DNA of 64,000 nucleotides, from positions 7,998,001 through 8,062,000 of the forward strand of contig NZ_CP107785.1 in NCBI RefSeq assembly GCF_036345915.1, given 5' to 3'. The notes below the pieces were generated by a model. It was not told the origin of the DNA, did no database searches, and saw only the letters and a list, made by a program, of their open reading frames with translations. Of this stretch, positions 60,392 through 64,000 are shown one piece after another; positions within the stretch are counted from its first letter, which is position 1; every line of letters starts with the position of its first letter. The DNA is from Nocardia sp. NBC_00565. Lineage in GTDB: Bacteria; Actinomycetota; Actinomycetes; Mycobacteriales; Mycobacteriaceae. A program made the translations under genes and the position numbers.

Positions 60392-61513
60392 ATGACGTCC
60401 GCGCCCCGGGTGGTGCTCGCCCCGGACAAGTTCAAGGGCTCGCTGACCGCACCGCAGGTGGCGGCGGCGCTGGCTCGTGGCATTACCGAGGCGTGGCCGG
60501 AGGCCGAGATCCAGCGGGTGCCGGTCGCGGATGGCGGCGACGGAACCGTTGACGCGTTCGTCGCCGCGGGGTGGGATCGGATCGAAATCGATACCCCGGG
60601 GCCGACCGGCGCACCCGGCACCGCGGCCTACGCAGTGCACGGAACTACCGCGGTAATCGAGTTGGCCGCGGCCGTCGGACTGACGAAACTGCCAGGGGGA
60701 CAACCAGACCCGCTCGGAGCACACACCTATGGCCTCGGCGTCGTTATCGCGCACGCATTGGATCGCGGCGTCACCGATATCGTCCTCGGCCTCGGCGGTA
60801 GCGCCTCCACCGACGGCGGCGCAGGCATGCTGCGCGCCCTCGGCGCCCGCATCCTCGACCACAGCGGCAACGAAATCCCGCTGGGCGGTGGCGCATTGGC
60901 CCACGCCGCCCAACTCGACCGCACCGGTCTGCACCCCGCTATCGCCACGGCACAATTCACGCTCGCCTGCGATGTCGACAACCCGCTGCTCGGCTCGACC
61001 GGTGCGGTCGCGGTCTACGCGCCGCAGAAAGGCGCGATATCGGCGGACCTACCGATTCTCGAAGCGGCACTGACGAATTGGGCGCGAATCGTCGCACCGG
61101 AATTCGCGGAGGTGCCCGGGGCGGGTGCTGCGGGTGGCACCGGTTTCGGCGCGCTGGCGGTACTCGGCGCACAGGTCCGCAGCGGCATCGACGTCGTACT
61201 CGAACTCCTCGATTTCCCGACGCTTCTCGACGGGGCCGCACTGGTCGTGACGGGTGAGGGCGCACTCGATTCGCAGAGCTTGCACGGTAAGGCCCCGGTT
61301 GGCGTCGGTGCGGTCGCGCGCAAGGCGGGCGTCCCCGTCATCGTCGCGGCCGGTCGCATTCTCCTTACCCCGCAACAGATCCGGGCCGCGGGCTTCGCCG
61401 CCGGCTACGCCCTGGCCGATCTCGAATCGGACCCGGACCGGTCGATGGCGCATGCGGCGACGCTGCTCGAGCAGATCGGTGCGCGGATCGCCGACGATCA
61501 GCGGCGACCTTAG
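60392..61513 (+). CDS. Glycerate kinase
   Basis: A 373-residue glycerate 2-kinase of the GlxK family from ATG 60392. Family marks are VVLAPDKFKGSLTA at the start, VPVADGGDGTVDAF, GLGGSASTDGGAGML and ALVVTGEGALDSQS. It phosphorylates D-glycerate. It could use glycerate released by the glucosylglycerate hydrolase encoded at 41-42 kb. The open frame runs 189 bases further upstream without family similarity. The gap 60165-60391 shows no gene. Confidence 0.9.
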   Translation: MTSAPRVVLAPDKFKGSLTAPQVAAALARGITEAWPEAEIQRVPVADGGDGTVDAFVAAGWDRIEIDTPGPTGAPGTAAYAVHGTTAVIELAAAVGLTKLPGGQPDPLGAHTYGLGVVIAHALDRGVTDIVLGLGGSASTDGGAGMLRALGARILDHSGNEIPLGGGALAHAAQLDRTGLHPAIATAQFTLACDVDNPLLGSTGAVAVYAPQKGAISADLPILEAALTNWARIVAPEFAEVPGAGAAGGTGFGALAVLGAQVRSGIDVVLELLDFPTLLDGAALVVTGEGALDSQSLHGKAPVGVGAVARKAGVPVIVAAGRILLTPQQIRAAGFAAGYALADLESDPDRSMAHAATLLEQIGARIADDQRRP

Positions 61514-61516
61514 CGG

Positions 61517-61870
61517 CTAACCCGCGGCGGCGAGGAGGTTGCCGAGGAGTTCGTCGCGGTTCTTATCGCCCCAGGCTTCGAGGGGCCGCAGGGCTACTTC
61601 GAGTTCTTCGCCGAGGGGGGTGAGGGAGTATTCGACGCGCGGGGGGACTTCGGGGAAGACCTCGCGGTGGACCACGCCGCTGGCTTCGAGGTGGCGCAGG
61701 TTTTCGGTGAGGACCTTTTCGCTGACACCGGTGAGCAGCTTGCGGATCTGGCCGAAGCGCTGCGGGCCCGCGCTGAGGACCCACATTAGATGCAGCTTCC
61801 ATTTGCCGCCGACGACGTCGATCGCCACCGACATGCCACACACATCGCTGTGAACTGCATCACTGCCCAT
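61517..61870 (-). CDS. HxlR-family winged-helix regulator
   Basis: A 117-residue regulator from ATG 61870 (MGSDAVHSDVCGMSVAI), with AAGGAG about ten bases upstream. The N-terminal Cys11, in a position shared by redox- or electrophile-sensing HxlR proteins such as YodB/HypR, precedes GGKWKLHLMWVLSAGPQRFG, and TENLRHLEASGVVHRE is the recognition part. It is divergent from the imine-reductase-like gene, which it probably represses. Confidence 0.87.
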   Translation of the reverse strand: MGSDAVHSDVCGMSVAIDVVGGKWKLHLMWVLSAGPQRFGQIRKLLTGVSEKVLTENLRHLEASGVVHREVFPEVPPRVEYSLTPLGEELEVALRPLEAWGDKNRDELLGNLLAAAG

Positions 61871-62014
61871 GTCCACCGCACTCCTTCTGACCCGAATTCG
61901 AACCTCGAGGTAAGCAACCACACCTGAACGTTCGGTCTTCCCGACCCTACCTGCGACAACGACCATGGGTTCCGGCGCCGACCACCTACCGAACGAGATC
62001 CGAAGGGACACACA

Positions 62015-62896
62015 ATGTCCGAGCAGACCAGCCCGCGTTCCATCTCCGTCGTCGGCCTCGGGCCGATGGGCCAGGCCATGGTCCGGGCGTTTCTGGACGC
62101 CGGTATCGAGGTGACAGTGTGGAACCGCAGCTCCGACAAGGTCGACGCCATGGTCGAACTCGGCGCGAAGCGCGCCGCCACGGTCGCCGAGGCACTGGAC
62201 GCCAACGAGGTCACCGTGCTGAGCCTCACCCACTATGCCGCCATGTACGACGTGCTCGGGCCGGCGACCGACCGCTTGCCGGGAAAGGTGATCGCCAACC
62301 TGTCTTCGGATTCCCCGGAAAAGGCCCGCGAGGGTGCGGCTTGGGTTCGCGAGCAGGGTGCGGAGTTCATCTCCGGCGGCGTCATGTCGGCGGGTGACAA
62401 TATCGCGCACCCCGCGTCCTACATCTTCTACAGCGGTCCGCGCGCGGTCTTCGAAGCGCACGCAGAACTGCTGCGCCCGCTGAGCCCACAGGAGTACCTC
62501 GGCGCGGACGATGGTCTCGCGCAGGTCTTCTACCAGGCCCTACTCACTATCTTCCATCCCTGGCTGCTGGCCTTCGACCAGGCGACCGCGGTCATCGAGC
62601 GCTCCGGGCACCGCGTCGACCAGTTCGTCCCGTTCGCCGTCCGCTCCAATGCCGCGTTCCCCTACTTCATGGAGCAGCATTCGGTCGCCAACCAGAACGG
62701 CGGCTGGGCTACCTTGGCAAGTCTCAAAATGATGGATGCCGGTGCACAGCACATCATCGACGCCAGCGAGGAGGTCGGCGTCGACGCAACGTTCTCGCAC
62801 ACCGCACAAGCGTTCTGGCGCAGGGCCGTTGCGGCCAGCGAGGACAAGGGTGAGGCGGTGTCCACCTACGCGTTGATGCTCGGCGACCGTCCGTGA
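62015..62896 (+). CDS. NAD(P)-dependent imine-reductase-like oxidoreductase
   Basis: A 293-residue protein of the beta-hydroxyacid dehydrogenase/imine-reductase class. The N-terminal Rossmann motif is VVGLGPMGQAM (about 12-22) followed by VTVWNRSSDK, typical of NADP preference. The C-terminal helical dimerisation domain is of the IRED type (NAD_binding_11-like), with SVANQNGGWATLAS. It is divergent from an HxlR regulator with a 144-base shared promoter region. Substrate is unknown. Confidence 0.83.
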   Translation: MSEQTSPRSISVVGLGPMGQAMVRAFLDAGIEVTVWNRSSDKVDAMVELGAKRAATVAEALDANEVTVLSLTHYAAMYDVLGPATDRLPGKVIANLSSDSPEKAREGAAWVREQGAEFISGGVMSAGDNIAHPASYIFYSGPRAVFEAHAELLRPLSPQEYLGADDGLAQVFYQALLTIFHPWLLAFDQATAVIERSGHRVDQFVPFAVRSNAAFPYFMEQHSVANQNGGWATLASLKMMDAGAQHIIDASEEVGVDATFSHTAQAFWRRAVAASEDKGEAVSTYALMLGDRP

Positions 62897-63049
62897 CACG
62901 GTGCGCGCCACCGTCCCGTCCGGGATCCGCGCACTGGGCGGCATGCGCGCACCGATCGAATCGACTGTGGCATCTCGATGGCGACCGCATCGCCGCGCGC
63001 ATGCCCAGGCCCAGCCAATAGACGGGGAACACCTGCGCCATCACATAAG

Positions 63050-63114
63050 AGAGCAGTGCTCTTGACTTTGTGGAGCAGGGTGTGGAACACTGATCTCAAC
63101 AGAGAGCAGTGCTC
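63050..63114. promoter_or_regulatory. Paired palindromic operators upstream of the DUF385 gene
   Basis: AGAGCAGTGCTCT at 63050-63062 (perfect arms, central G) and AGAGCAGTGCTC at 63103-63114 bracket a TTGACT -35-like box at 63062-63067. Both fall in the 235-base gap before the DUF385 gene, which holds no other gene. They look like binding sites for a TetR-type regulator; no such gene is adjacent in the window. Confidence 0.55.
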
Positions 63115-63131
63115 ACAATAAGGAGTTGGAG

Positions 63132-63578
63132 ATGAACGCCAGCACTCGGTACATCGGTCCTACCGGCATCGACCCGATCATGAACAAGATCTTCAACTGG
63201 TTGCCTCGGCTGGGGATCAGTGTGATGGGGTCGCGACTGCTCGCGGTGCGCGGGCGTAAGAGTGGGGAGTGGCGGTCCACGATGGTGAATCTGCTGGTCG
63301 ATGCGGATGGTGCTCGGTACCTGGTCGCGCCGCGTGGGCACACGCAGTGGGTGCGGAATCTGCGGGTCGCGGGGGACGGTGAGTTGCGGTTGGGGCGCAA
63401 GGTCGAGGCGTTCACCGCGGCCGAGGTCGCCGATGTGGACAAGGTGCCGGTGTTGCGCCTCTACCTGCAGAAGTGGGGCTGGGAGGTCGGCAAGTTCTTC
63501 GAGGGTGTCACCAAGGACGCCACCGACGAGGAGTTGGCCGCGATCGCGCCGGGCTTTCCGGTCTTCCGGCTCGCCTGA
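63132..63578 (+). CDS. F420-type nitroreductase-family protein (DUF385)
   Basis: A 148-residue split-barrel protein from ATG 63132, with AAGGAG upstream. Family marks are VRGRKSGEWRSTMVNLLVD and APRGHTQWVRNLRVAGDGEL, as in the deazaflavin-dependent nitroreductase (Ddn) group, which use F420H2. It is preceded by two copies of a palindrome that probably bind a repressor, so expression is likely inducible. It ends at a large convergent hairpin. Confidence 0.85.
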   Translation: MNASTRYIGPTGIDPIMNKIFNWLPRLGISVMGSRLLAVRGRKSGEWRSTMVNLLVDADGARYLVAPRGHTQWVRNLRVAGDGELRLGRKVEAFTAAEVADVDKVPVLRLYLQKWGWEVGKFFEGVTKDATDEELAAIAPGFPVFRLA

Positions 63579-63598
63579 GCCGAAATGTGCTGGCATGT

Positions 63599-63666
63599 TG
63601 GCCTGAGCACCCATCCCGATTCTGCGAAATCTTGCTGAATCAGCGCGGGAATGGGTGCTCAGGCCA
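63599..63666. terminator. Convergent hairpin between DUF385 gene and aroQ
   Basis: Sixteen-base perfect arms (TGGCCTGAGCACCCAT and its complement), extended by CCCG/CGGG with one bulged base, enclose a loop that itself has GATTC/GAATC. It lies between convergent genes. Confidence 0.75.
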
Positions 63667-63728
63667 CTGGGTGCCCCGATGAATTTATTGCGCCGCAACG
63701 TTATCCACAGGCTGACAAGGCCTGTGGA

Positions 63729-64000
63729 TCAATCGCGGTGTGCCAGGAAATCGATCGCCGCGGCATAACCCTGAATCCCCATCCCGGCGACCACCGCCGT
63801 GGCGATCGGCGAAATGTAGGAGTGATGCCGAAACTCCTCCCGCGCATGCACATTGCTGATGTGCACCTCGACGATCGGGAGTTCCGGAATCACCAGCGCG
63901 TCACGCAGCGCCACCGAAGTGTGCGTGAGCCCACCGGGATTGATGACAATGCCCGACTCGACGCCGCGCGCCCGGTGGATCCGATCGATCAGCGCGCCTT
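63729..64000 (-). CDS. aroQ: 3-Dehydroquinate dehydratase, type II (partial)
   Basis: The C-terminal 89 residues of AroQ, continuing past the window end. [17 protein letters not shown] contains substrate-binding Asn and the SVALRDAL helix, [20 protein letters not shown] holds the catalytic His and neighbouring arginines, and [10 protein letters not shown] closes the protein. The enzyme makes 3-dehydroshikimate in the shikimate pathway. Other aro genes would be expected just beyond the end. Confidence 0.9.
   Translation of the reverse strand, partial: GALIDRIHRARGVESGIVINPGGLTHTSVALRDALVIPELPIVEVHISNVHAREEFRHHSYISPIATAVVAGMGIQGYAAAIDFLAHRD

Overview
The window is high-G+C DNA with strongly GC-rich third codon positions and a gene content typical of a mycolic-acid actinomycete, most likely Nocardia or a close relative. 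Pointers are an ino1 fragment next to a PonA1-type penicillin-binding protein, an LpqH-family lipoprotein, LpqY-SugABC trehalose-uptake genes, a SigL/RslA sigma/anti-sigma pair, F420-type oxidoreductases, a glucosylglycerate hydrolase and a PhoX phosphatase. It is chromosomal housekeeping DNA with accessory islands. I saw no rRNA, tRNA or CRISPR array.

Layout. 1-3.6 kb: end of ino1, two GyrI-like small proteins, ponA1. 3.9-7.2 kb: lpqY-sugA-sugB, with a dispersed hairpin repeat between lpqY and sugA; the matching ATPase gene sugC is detached at 16.4-17.5 kb. 7.3-10.5 kb: a DUF2786 protein, a small metalloprotease-like protein and an orphan TnpB. 10.6-18.2 kb: menC, a TetR/NmrA pair, a thiolase with a divergent HxlR regulator, sugC and an OmpA-like lipoprotein. 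18.5-20.7 kb: a channel-like remnant and two tandem paralogous pseudo-receiver regulators of unknown family. 21-28.9 kb: an LLM oxidoreductase, an amino-acid ABC transporter with a binding-protein/permease fusion, a histidine-rich metal-binding protein, GNAT, DUF998, an epoxide hydrolase and a TetR/reductase pair. 29.0-34.4 kb: a broken P450 gene abutting a compact four-gene operon of two unknown proteins, a TPR protein and a CHAT (caspase-like) protease. This operon is the best candidate here for an undescribed system.

34.5-48 kb: an LpqH lipoprotein, a membrane protein whose stop codon is supplied by an adjacent IS605-type element (divergent tnpA/tnpB), PhoX, a GH25 lysozyme, glucosylglycerate hydrolase, SDR, polysaccharide deacetylase, leuS and an SdpI-like protein. 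48-52.5 kb: a tight operon of a ThDP enzyme, an SRPBCC protein, a KAS III-like enzyme with an altered catalytic triad and a PLP aminotransferase, which looks like a small biosynthetic pathway. 52.8-55.2 kb: an EXLDI-family regulator with a leaderless promoter, then a DrrAB-type exporter. 55.3-64 kb: rslA-sigL with a SigL-type promoter, YqgE, a PlsC-like acyltransferase, GNAT, a TAP-like hydrolase, glycerate kinase, HxlR/imine-reductase pair, an F420-type DUF385 protein and the end of aroQ.

Two non-coding themes recur. A repeat of about 72 bp sits exactly between Shine-Dalgarno sequence and start codon of two unrelated genes (PhoX and the exporter permease). A hairpin repeat of about 31 bp occurs once inside the lpqY operon and twice in tandem near 52.65 kb. 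Many gene ends carry strong perfect-stem hairpins.
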